Positions 1 to 6,249 of a DNA stretch of 8,224 nucleotides are shown piece after piece. How positions within the stretch are numbered: the first letter of the stretch is position 1; every line of letters begins with the position of its first letter. The stretch is from an uncultured Pseudomonadota bacterium (GTDB lineage Bacteria; Pseudomonadota; Gammaproteobacteria; Burkholderiales; Thiobacillaceae): positions 1 to 8,224 of the forward strand of contig CAISDD010000245.1 of the NCBI GenBank assembly GCA_903883985.1, read 5' to 3'. Below the pieces are notes generated by a model. That model had not been told where the DNA came from, ran no database searches, and saw only the letters and a program-made list of their open reading frames with translations. The position numbers and the translations under genes are program-made.

Positions 1-216
1 GTCTCGTCACCTCGTCGATAGGGTTGCCGTGCCTTATTGAGAAGTCACATGGCGCCGTGGTATCTTGCTCATGCTACACGCCTTTGGTCGTCCGCGGGCG
101 CGTCGGTGGCGCCTTCATCCTGTATTCCGCTGTTCTGGGTTTTTCACGAAATAAGCATTAAACATGCCGGATAAGTAATGTCGCATAACTTGCCTTCATT
201 AAGCTGCCGGCGCAGG

Positions 217-287
217 CCCTCATCCCCGGCCCTTCCCCCGGAGGGGGAAGGGGGTGGAACCCTCTTCGGGAGAGGGCAGGGTGAGGG
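217..287. repeat. GC-rich foldback repeat able to form a three-way cruciform
   Basis: Three nested inverted repeats are visible. The outer arms are CCCTCATCCC at 217-226 and GGGTGAGGG ending near 287, complementary apart from one bulged base. Inside are two hairpins: CCCTTCCCCC (230-239) against GGGGGAAGGG (243-252), and CCCTCT (260-265) against AGAGGG (271-276) with a TCGGG loop. CCCTCA/CCCTTC-type foldbacks of this look are common as dispersed intergenic repeats in proteobacteria; that comparison is from memory, and copy number in this genome cannot be seen here. It has no T-tract, so it is not a normal intrinsic terminator. Confidence 0.65.
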
Positions 288-415
288 GAGCCCGGTGGTA
301 AGCCAAATTGGTTTCGACAGCTTACTTAGGGTGGGGCGAAAAGCGTGTAAATGCGCGTAACCCAGATCGCCGTGCCCGATTGTCTATGGCTATGCACGGG
401 TGTGGTGCGCAGACG

Positions 416-448
416 AAAAAACACCCGGAGCCCTTGCGGGTCCGGGTG
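416..448 (-). terminator. Rho-independent terminator of the methionine-rich gene
   Basis: Read on the - strand, an 8-bp stem CACCCGGA / TCCGGGTG (441-448 with 422-429) encloses a second CCC/GGG stem around a short loop. It is followed directly by six T residues (the A-run 416-421 on the + strand). It begins 17 bases past the stop codon of the leftward methionine-rich gene, the expected place, so that gene probably ends its own transcript here. Confidence 0.9.
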
Positions 449-465
449 CGGGACGCTTGTGTCGT

Positions 466-1179
466 TTACTTGGCTTGCGGCGCGGCAGGCATCATCTGCA
501 GCAGTTTCATCAGCATGGCGGGGTCGATCATGGGCATGGCCTGAGCGCTGGGCATGCTCATCATCTGGCCCCAGGGGGCGTAGGTGTTCGGGTTCATGCC
601 GGCACCCATCCAGTTCGTGTACATGCTGGGGTTCATGGGCGCCATCATGGTGTTCATCGCCGCAGGGCTCATGGGAGCGCTCATCCAGTTGCCGTACATG
701 GCGGGGTTGAGCAATTGCGAGCCCATACCCATCATTTGCGGGCTCACGGGGGCCATCATCATGTTCTGGAGATTGGCCGGGTTCATGCCCTGGCTGAGCA
801 TGGCCATGGCGAACTTGGGATCAATGCCCGCAGCCATCCACTTCATGGCGATGGAAGGGTCCACGAATTGCATGTAGTTTTGCATGCTGGCCGGATTCAT
901 CATGCCGGAGAGCATGTGCAAGGTGGTGTTGGGGTCCATGCCTTGCTGCATCATGGCCATAGAGGTGGCCGGGTTCATCATGGCGTTGCTCCACTGCGCA
1001 AAGACGGCCGGATCCTTGAAGGCGGCGGCATTCTGGGTGGGGTCGAGCATTTTCCCAGCCCACGCCTGCGGGGTGGCCGGTACGGCGGCAGTAGCAGCAG
1101 CGGTGGCGGGGGCTGTGTCGGCGGCGTGGGAAAGGCCGGACAATGCTAACGCTGCGAACAGGATGGACATGCGAATCAT
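466..1179 (-). CDS. Exported methionine-rich tandem-repeat protein, function unknown
   Basis: The product is 237 aa. Residues 1-19 form a Sec signal peptide (Arg-3, hydrophobic core, SHA cleavage motif). An Ala/Thr/Pro-rich linker runs to about 40, and the rest is about 14 tandem units of 12-13 residues, each opening with a hydrophobic residue plus Asn/Asp/Ser-Pro; the Pro positions include 47, 57, 70, 83, 96, 108, 121, 134, 147, 159, 172, 184 and 197, with a final unit at 220. The mature part holds 42 Met in about 218 residues, no Cys and a single His. The start ATG has GGAG six bases upstream, and a strong terminator follows. I do not recognise a named family. Met-rich periplasmic proteins are known that bind copper or act as sacrificial oxidant sinks (for example MrpX, repaired by the MsrP/YedY system), so either role is conceivable. 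No copper or methionine-sulfoxide gene is adjacent. Coding status is firm; function is open. Confidence 0.9.
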   Translation of the reverse strand: MIRMSILFAALALSGLSHAADTAPATAAATAAVPATPQAWAGKMLDPTQNAAAFKDPAVFAQWSNAMMNPATSMAMMQQGMDPNTTLHMLSGMMNPASMQNYMQFVDPSIAMKWMAAGIDPKFAMAMLSQGMNPANLQNMMMAPVSPQMMGMGSQLLNPAMYGNWMSAPMSPAAMNTMMAPMNPSMYTNWMGAGMNPNTYAPWGQMMSMPSAQAMPMIDPAMLMKLLQMMPAAPQAK

Positions 1180-1423
1180 GGACTACTCCAATTGGGTGGG
1201 TGGTGTGCGAGACCCGCAAGACGCGGGCTCATCATGCTAGGCGCTCGCGGTGGGAAAGGGGCGCCGCTGCGGTTTTCTTTGATTCAAGCCAGGAATCCGG
1301 CAAATAGCCGAATATTTTGCCGACTGTCTGCCAGATGGAGCATGAGCCTGGCGGAATTGGCCTGCAGGAGAAGCAAAGCCCGCTTCTGGATGCCGCTCCT
1401 CCGAAAGATGTGCGGCGTCGGAA

Positions 1424-1729
1424 CTACTTCTTCTTGGCCGTTTTCTTGACGACGACGGGGTTGGCGGCGGCAGTTAGGGCTGCACCGGCCTTGAAGCGTA
1501 CCACTTTCTTGGCGGCGATCTTCATTTCCTTGCCAGTCTGGGGATTGCGACCGGTGCGGGCTGCACGATCCTGGACGCTGAAGGTGCCAAAGCCGATGAA
1601 CTGCACGCTTTCGCCCTTGGCGACGGACTGGGTGATGGCTTCGATTGCGGCACTGATCACGGCACCGGCATTGGCTTTGGTAACTTCGGCTTTCTCGGCG
1701 ACGGCGTCGATGAGTTCTGTCTTGTTCAT
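1424..1729 (-). CDS. HU-family nucleoid DNA-binding protein with Lys-rich tail
   Basis: The product is a 101-aa histone-like protein that bends and compacts DNA as a dimer in the nucleoid. Residues 1-45 are the helical dimerisation half. The family signature occupies about 46-65 (GFGTF, then RAARTGRNPQTG), and Pro-63 is the residue known in HU to intercalate at the tip of the beta arm. HU is usually about 90 aa; here a C-terminal extension rich in Val, Ala and Lys ends in KKTAKKK, which should add non-specific DNA affinity. I chose the ATG at 1729 because AGGAGA lies five bases upstream and the family begins with MNKTELI; the frame stays open 38 codons further upstream, but that part is not family-like. 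It is probably monocistronic. HU-alpha, HU-beta and other HU paralogues cannot be separated here, so no symbol is given. Confidence 0.95.
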   Translation of the reverse strand: MNKTELIDAVAEKAEVTKANAGAVISAAIEAITQSVAKGESVQFIGFGTFSVQDRAARTGRNPQTGKEMKIAAKKVVRFKAGAALTAAANPVVVKKTAKKK

Positions 1730-1939
1730 GCATGTCTCCTGGTGATGGTAAGGGGCCACAAGCGGGCGGTCGTAGTCTAGTGCAAGCTTGGCCCTTGCGG
1801 GACAGGTCTTCCCCATTTCTTGCCACATTTCAACCATACGCAAGTCCTCGTTATCCCGGCCTGGCGCAGACCGATCTTCTTGTTAGAACAATATTGATGT
1901 GTCAATCTGTATTTTTAATCAATCCACTCCAGACGACGG

Positions 1940-3973
1940 TTACACGCGGAGGTTCGCCGGCTGGGTCAAGCCGTGCTTGCCGGCCTGTGGCAGAAGGGAC
2001 TGCAGGCTGCTTGCCAGTTGAGTGTGGCGTATCGGCTTGGCAATGTGGGCGTCAAAGCCCGCCGCCAGAATTTGTGCACCGTCACCGCGTTCGTGCGAGC
2101 AGATCAGCGCTAGAAGCGGGATGTGCGCACTTTCCGGATTGGCACGCAGCTTGCCGGCCAGCGCGGAACCATTCATGCCTGGCATCTGGCTGTCGATGAG
2201 GATGACATCGATCGACCTGGCTGCGGCCAATTCACCATGCACCAGCGCGAGTGCCTCCAGCCCTGAGCCGGCGAGCAACGGTTGGCCGTCGAATTCGCGC
2301 AGCATCCGCTCCAGGATCAGCCGGCTGCTGGCGTTGTCGTCGACCACCAGGATGCGTCGTCCAGAGGCGAAGCGGGAAGTCGTTACTGTGCCGAAATCCT
2401 GGACCACGAAAGGCAGGCTGAACCAGAACAAGGAACCACTGCCTACATGGCTTTCCACACCGATTTCTCTCGCTTCGCCGCCCATGAGCTCGACCAGGCG
2501 TTTGACGATGGACAGGCCCAGTCCAGTGCCGCCGAACTTCCGGGTCATGGAACTATCGGCCTGCGTGAAGGGCGTGAAGAGTATGGCCTGAACTTCCGGC
2601 GGCATGCCGATGCCGGTGTCCCTGACCTCGAAACGCAGTCGCGCACGCCCGTCTGGCAGGCTGTTCTGGAATCGCACACCGACCGCAACCTCGCCCGTGC
2701 TGGTGAACTTGACGGCATTGCCAACCAGGTTGAACAACACCTGGCGCAGGCGCCCTGGGTCGCCACGCAGGTGCTGCGGTACCTCCTCCCCGATCTGGCA
2801 GAGGAATTCCAGACCTTTCTGCTCGGCGTTCAGCGCCATCACCTCGGCGACTTCATGGATCAGCGTGTGCAGGTCGAAGTCGATGATTTCGATATCGAGC
2901 TTGCCGGCGTCGATTTTCGAGAAATCGAGAATGTCGTTGATCACAGTAAGCAGGGAATGGCCGCTGTGCAGGGCGATCTCGGCGTATTCGCGTTGTTCTT
3001 CATCCAGTTCTGTGGTGAGCAGGAGTTCGGTCATGCCCAGCACGCCATTCATCGGTGTGCGGATCTCATGGCTCATGTTGGCGAGGAATTCGGATTTCGC
3101 CTTGGTCGCGCGTTCGGCGATGGCCGTCTTCTCCCCCAGTTCTTCCATGGTCAGGCGCAGCACTTCGGTGCGTTCCTGGACGCGTTGTTCGAGTTGCATA
3201 TTGAGCGCGCCCAGGGCCGCTTCGGCCCGGTTCCGCTGTTCCAGGCCGCGTTGCAGGGCTTGCAGCAACGCGTTCATGTTGCCGACCAGTTCGCCGAATT
3301 CATTGTCTTCATGGTACTCCGGGACCGGTAGCGGTATCGCGGCAGGGGCTGCGGGGTCGAGTGCTACGATGCGGCGTGACAGGGTCACCAGGGGCTGCAG
3401 TATGGTCCAGTAAAAAATCACGGACAGCAGCAGACTGAGCAGCGTGACCCAGAAAAGGCCCAGCAGGATCTTTTTCAGCACGAGGGCCAGGAAGCGCTGG
3501 CCAATCACGGTCGTATCCAGGTGAATCTCGATCTGCCCGACTGCGGCGGTCTCTCCGCCCAGATCGTGGTAGGTGAGGCCGATACGCTGCAAGGTCATGC
3601 CCGTCAGCAGTCTCTCGCCCAGCCAGCTGCTTTCATTTTGGGCGCGGCTGCGGCTGGCCAGAGACTTGCCGAAGTTGTCGCGCAGCAAAACCTCGGAAAT
3701 CTCGTCGTTATTGAGCAGGCCCGCAGCCACATTGTCGGCCTGACTGGTATTAAGCTGGAACGCAGCCTCCGCGGCGCTGGCGCGCACCAGTTCGAGGTTG
3801 CGGGTGGTCGACTCCAGCACCTGCTCGCGCCAGGCCTGCCATTGGGAAGCCGTTTCAATGGCGCCCATCGCCAATCCAACCAGGACTGCGAAGCCCAGGG
3901 TGATGGCCAATTGCCTGGCGGCGAGTCCACGCCAGATGGGGATGCCGCGTAACAACCGTGCGATTCTGCCCAT
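1940..3973 (-). CDS. Membrane hybrid sensor histidine kinase with receiver domain
   Basis: This 677-aa inner-membrane kinase autophosphorylates on His and passes phosphate to its own receiver. In order: a transmembrane segment about 20-38; a periplasmic sensor of about 125 residues; a second transmembrane segment about 166-192; HAMP to about 245; a coiled coil about 240-295; HisKA with the H-box SHEIRTP (His-302); HATPase with N-box Asn-415/Asn-419, G1 DTGIGM (452-457), FTPFTQ (466-471) and G2 GGTGLGL (481-487). The receiver (about 540-660) has Asp-545/Asp-546, phospho-acceptor Asp-594 and Lys-646. The usual switch Thr is Ile-624. There is no Hpt domain, so a separate Hpt protein or regulator is expected; none is in the window. 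It lies 40 bases after the binding-protein gene on the same strand, and its own ribosome site is weak, so it is probably co-transcribed. The architecture resembles BarA-like kinases; the ligand is unknown. Confidence 0.95.
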   Translation of the reverse strand: MGRIARLLRGIPIWRGLAARQLAITLGFAVLVGLAMGAIETASQWQAWREQVLESTTRNLELVRASAAEAAFQLNTSQADNVAAGLLNNDEISEVLLRDNFGKSLASRSRAQNESSWLGERLLTGMTLQRIGLTYHDLGGETAAVGQIEIHLDTTVIGQRFLALVLKKILLGLFWVTLLSLLLSVIFYWTILQPLVTLSRRIVALDPAAPAAIPLPVPEYHEDNEFGELVGNMNALLQALQRGLEQRNRAEAALGALNMQLEQRVQERTEVLRLTMEELGEKTAIAERATKAKSEFLANMSHEIRTPMNGVLGMTELLLTTELDEEQREYAEIALHSGHSLLTVINDILDFSKIDAGKLDIEIIDFDLHTLIHEVAEVMALNAEQKGLEFLCQIGEEVPQHLRGDPGRLRQVLFNLVGNAVKFTSTGEVAVGVRFQNSLPDGRARLRFEVRDTGIGMPPEVQAILFTPFTQADSSMTRKFGGTGLGLSIVKRLVELMGGEAREIGVESHVGSGSLFWFSLPFVVQDFGTVTTSRFASGRRILVVDDNASSRLILERMLREFDGQPLLAGSGLEALALVHGELAAARSIDVILIDSQMPGMNGSALAGKLRANPESAHIPLLALICSHERGDGAQILAAGFDAHIAKPIRHTQLASSLQSLLPQAGKHGLTQPANLRV

Positions 3974-4013
3974 GTCGTTTACGGGAATATTTTGGCGGGG
4001 TGCGAGAGGGTCA

Positions 4014-4766
4014 TCAATTTCCTGTCACCCCTTTCTCGACGCCATAGCGCTGCTTGAGCGTACCCACCAGGGTGCGGTTGGCGCGCATCCAGGCGTTGAA
4101 GTCACGCACAAGTTCCGGGTGCTTGATGGAAGAGAGATAGTAGTCGTCGCGGCTGTATGGCAGGCTTGGATCGAACGTCAGGGCGTCGGGCTGTTTCAGG
4201 ACATGGTCCAACTCGTAGTGGATCACGGCCACGCTGGCATAGACCCCGTCCACGCGGCCGATCAGTGTCTGGCGTACCAGGGCCCCAAGGTCGAAATTCT
4301 CCGATAAGTCGGTCTTTCCAGCCTTGATTCGGTCCAGCCAGGCCCATGGGGTGAAGCCTCCCATCGTGCCTAGCACTTTCACAGCGTTCACGCCGAGGCC
4401 CCGGCGCTTGGGGAGTACGCTGCAGCCGTCGATGTACGCCATCACCGGCTCGCTGTAGGTGATGGTCTTCCCCACCCGCTCGCCCTTCTTCCAGTCGGGG
4501 TTGTCGGGGAATTTGAAATCCACCTGGCCGCCGAAGTATGAGGCATAGAGGCGCGGAACCGGCAGGGCGCGGTAATTGACCTGGAAGCCGCGGTCCCGTG
4601 CCCAGGCGTCGAGCAGGTCGCGCGCAAAACCCTTGTAAACTCCGTTTTCAAAGGCGTAGGCGGGCAGATAGTACTGGTTCTCGACGCCGATTTGCAGAAC
4701 TTCCCTGGCCCCAGCCAGGGTGGGCCAGAACATCAAGGCAAGTAGCAGCAGAGGAAAGCGCCTCAT
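4014..4766 (-). CDS. Periplasmic solute-binding protein (SBP_bac_3-like)
   Basis: This 250-aa secreted protein resembles the extracellular solute-binding proteins that capture amino acids or similar small molecules. Residues 1-20 are a signal peptide (MRRF, Leu-rich core, LAGA cleavage site). The mature protein opens with the typical first strand (EVLQIGVENQYY), followed by a YKGFARDLL stretch matching the family's G[FY]..DL helix and later by a two-lobe-sized remainder. The ATG at 4766 is preferred because AGGAG lies five bases upstream; a GTG two codons earlier would overlap that site. No ABC permease or ATPase gene is nearby, and the next gene is a sensor kinase. I infer that it serves signalling, handing a ligand to the kinase's periplasmic domain, rather than transport. 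The ligand cannot be read from the sequence; transport in trans is the alternative. Confidence 0.85.
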   Translation of the reverse strand: MRRFPLLLLALMFWPTLAGAREVLQIGVENQYYLPAYAFENGVYKGFARDLLDAWARDRGFQVNYRALPVPRLYASYFGGQVDFKFPDNPDWKKGERVGKTITYSEPVMAYIDGCSVLPKRRGLGVNAVKVLGTMGGFTPWAWLDRIKAGKTDLSENFDLGALVRQTLIGRVDGVYASVAVIHYELDHVLKQPDALTFDPSLPYSRDDYYLSSIKHPELVRDFNAWMRANRTLVGTLKQRYGVEKGVTGN

Positions 4767-4831
4767 GGGCACTCCTGGACGGGGGTTACACGGGGCTAGT
4801 ATCGGCCGATTAATTCACGAGCTTGAGCGAA
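4767..4831. promoter_or_regulatory. Divergent promoter region with a 10-bp palindrome
   Basis: These 65 bases must hold the promoters of the leftward binding-protein/kinase operon and the rightward channel gene. A perfect 10-bp palindrome, ATCGGCCGAT, sits at 4801-4810, and a TAGTAT at 4797-4802 overlaps its left edge. No pair of well-spaced -35/-10 boxes was found on either strand, so the exact promoters are not assigned. The palindrome is a candidate operator shared by both genes, which is inference only. Confidence 0.4.
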
Positions 4832-5650
4832 ATGTTGCAACTACATAATACTCGCGTGGTGCGCCTGGTGTTTCTGGCAGCGTCCTGTCTGGCCCCGCTC
4901 CCCGTCGCCGCGCTGGAATGGTCCGCTACGGAAATCGAGCTTCTGCACAGCTCGCATTTCCGCGAGCCGTTCAATCCCCACGAAGTCAGCAAAAACATCC
5001 TCACCTTTCAGCATGCCGACGGCTTCAGTCTGGGCCGCAACTTCATGTTCGTGGATTTGGCTAAGTCGGGAAGCCAGGAGCGCGACCTTTCGGATAACCC
5101 GGAGTCCCCCAGTGATGTTTACGCCGAGGCCTACACCACGCTGTCTTGGTCCAGGTTGACCGGGAAAACGGCAGGCGCAGGTCCGCTGCGCGATGTCGGC
5201 CTTACCGCCGGTGTCAACGTCGGCGACAAGGAGAGCCAGTTCCATCCCCAAACCCGTGTATTCCTGGCGGGTGTTACCGTGGATCTCGCCGTGGCGCGTG
5301 GATTTTTCAACGTCGATCTGCTGGGCTATTGGGACCACAGTTGCAATAACGCGGGCTGTCCTGGTTACCGGCCCAGCTATCAGATCACGCCTTCCTGGAT
5401 GTTGCCTTTCAGTGTGGGACAAGTCGATGCCGAATTCGCCGGGTTCATCGACTTCATCGGCTCGCGTGGCGCCGGCACTGTGTATCAGGTGCTCAGCCAG
5501 CCTCAATTGCGCATCGACATAGGAAGGCCCTTCGGCCGCAAGGGCCGGCTCTATGCCGGCATCGAGTACCAGTACTGGCGCAACAAGTTCGGTGATGACG
5601 GCGTCAACGAAAGCCACCCCCAGCTATTGCTGGTATGGAAATTCAGGTAA
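4832..5650 (+). CDS. Tsx/OmpK-like outer-membrane channel protein
   Basis: This 272-aa protein is a predicted outer-membrane beta-barrel. Residues 1-27 look like a signal peptide ending PVAA. The mature part has the alternating aromatic/hydrophobic strands of a porin and stretches (ILTFQHADGF, GRNFMFVDL, YAEAYTTLSWSRLTG) that I associate with the Tsx-like nucleoside channel family; this is recognition by eye, so the substrate is unproven. A CNNAGC pair could form a disulfide in a surface loop. The barrel ends VWKFR: the terminal Phe expected by the BAM machinery is followed by one Arg. The ATG at 4832 is chosen because it leaves a compact signal peptide; an in-frame TTG at 4823 would add three residues, and neither has a strong ribosome site. 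It diverges from the binding-protein/kinase operon, which suggests that it admits the sensed compound. Confidence 0.75.
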   Translation: MLQLHNTRVVRLVFLAASCLAPLPVAALEWSATEIELLHSSHFREPFNPHEVSKNILTFQHADGFSLGRNFMFVDLAKSGSQERDLSDNPESPSDVYAEAYTTLSWSRLTGKTAGAGPLRDVGLTAGVNVGDKESQFHPQTRVFLAGVTVDLAVARGFFNVDLLGYWDHSCNNAGCPGYRPSYQITPSWMLPFSVGQVDAEFAGFIDFIGSRGAGTVYQVLSQPQLRIDIGRPFGRKGRLYAGIEYQYWRNKFGDDGVNESHPQLLLVWKFR

Positions 5651-5682
5651 CTCTCAAGATTCCAGCCGGCTGTTTTCAAAGA

Positions 5683-5702
5683 CGCAGGCAAGGATGCCTG
5701 CG
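5683..5702. repeat. Short hairpin after the channel gene
   Basis: An 8-bp perfect inverted repeat, CGCAGGCA / TGCCTGCG, surrounds an AGGA loop 33 bases past the channel stop codon. It lacks a T-tract, so it is a weak candidate terminator at best. The sequence resembles dispersed AGGATGCCTGCG-type repeats seen in other proteobacteria, a comparison from memory. The remaining bases to 5890 show only a small CCCC/GGGG foldback near 5783-5795. Confidence 0.5.
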
Positions 5703-5890
5703 CTACAGGCAAGGCCTCGCCGGTGCTTCCAACCTGCCCTCCTGGGGTGGGTTACATCGCTACTGCTGCCGTATTTCTCCTTCCCCTTGAAGGGGCGGAG
5801 ATTGCTGTGCTTGTTTTAGATGATCGCTTCGACCTGAGCCGTTACAAATTCTGAGCACCCCCGAGTGTCGTATTCTTGAATGGGCCGTGC

Positions 5891-6178
5891 TTACAGCGCC
5901 GGACGCATCGTGGCGCGCTCATCCGGGTCGAATTCGGCGCGCACCGCGTCGAGTGCGTCCTTGAGGGTTTCCTCGGAAAGCTCATTGAGGCTTTCCGCCA
6001 GGACCTCGGCGGCGTCTATGGTGTCCTGATCATCGGGAAGATTGTCGGAATCGAGGTTGGCCACCAGCACCGCGGCGGCTCCGCAGACCTGAAGCAATTT
6101 CTGGCGTTCGGCCATCAATAGCTCGACCTCTTCTCTCAACAGGCGAACTTCCTGGTCGTTCAATGCGTGGGTGGTCAT
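5891..6178 (-). CDS. Small acidic protein of unknown function
   Basis: I do not recognise this 95-aa protein. It has no signal peptide and no membrane segment, so it should be cytoplasmic. Residues about 8-30 have a heptad-like Leu/Val/Glu pattern (VRLLREEVELLMAERQKLL) suggesting a coiled coil. A central Ala/Val stretch with one Cys follows, and then a strongly acidic half with Leu repeats (AEVLAESLNELSEETLKDAL) that looks helical. The start ATG has GAGG six bases upstream. It diverges from the HD-GYP-like gene with only 71 bases between starts (using the GTG at 6250), so the two may share control or function together. Coding is supported by the ribosome site and coherent composition. Confidence 0.75.
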   Translation of the reverse strand: MTTHALNDQEVRLLREEVELLMAERQKLLQVCGAAAVLVANLDSDNLPDDQDTIDAAEVLAESLNELSEETLKDALDAVRAEFDPDERATMRPAL

Positions 6179-6249
6179 GGCAAGCCTCGGGAAGTGTTCG
6201 GGAGTGGGGACGTGGGATAATACCGCGACCTTCCTTCTCCCAGATACTC

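Larger units (their letters stand above)
1..465. other. Left-edge intergenic region, mostly unassigned
   Basis: No convincing gene lies here. A frame on the + strand is open from base 3 to a TAA at 159-161 (about 52 codons), but its translation has no recognisable motif and no visible start, so I do not call it the end of a gene. On the - strand only short start-to-stop frames occur. The short frames between 178 and 465 run across the foldback repeat (217-287) and the terminator (416-448) and have biased, repetitive translations. The region therefore holds one dispersed-type repeat, one terminator serving the leftward gene to the right, and otherwise nothing I can identify. Confidence 0.6.

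Noticed and set aside
400..1149. Long + strand frame with many His and Gly residues opposite the methionine-rich gene
   Set aside because: It is the antisense shadow of the Met-rich repeats (CAT codons read back as His), lacks a ribosome site, and the opposite strand has a signal peptide, a ribosome site and a terminator.
1880..1905. TTGACA on the - strand as an HU promoter
   Set aside because: The only -10-like box, TAACAA, is 14 bases away, too close for a normal sigma-70 promoter, and no better partner was found.
2282..3331. Long + strand frames (also 2604-3413) opposite the kinase
   Set aside because: The - strand encodes complete kinase motifs throughout; these are shadow frames of a GC-rich gene.
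4841..5617. 258-codon - strand frame opposite the channel gene
   Set aside because: It has no family features or start signal, while the + strand has a signal peptide and barrel-like strands.
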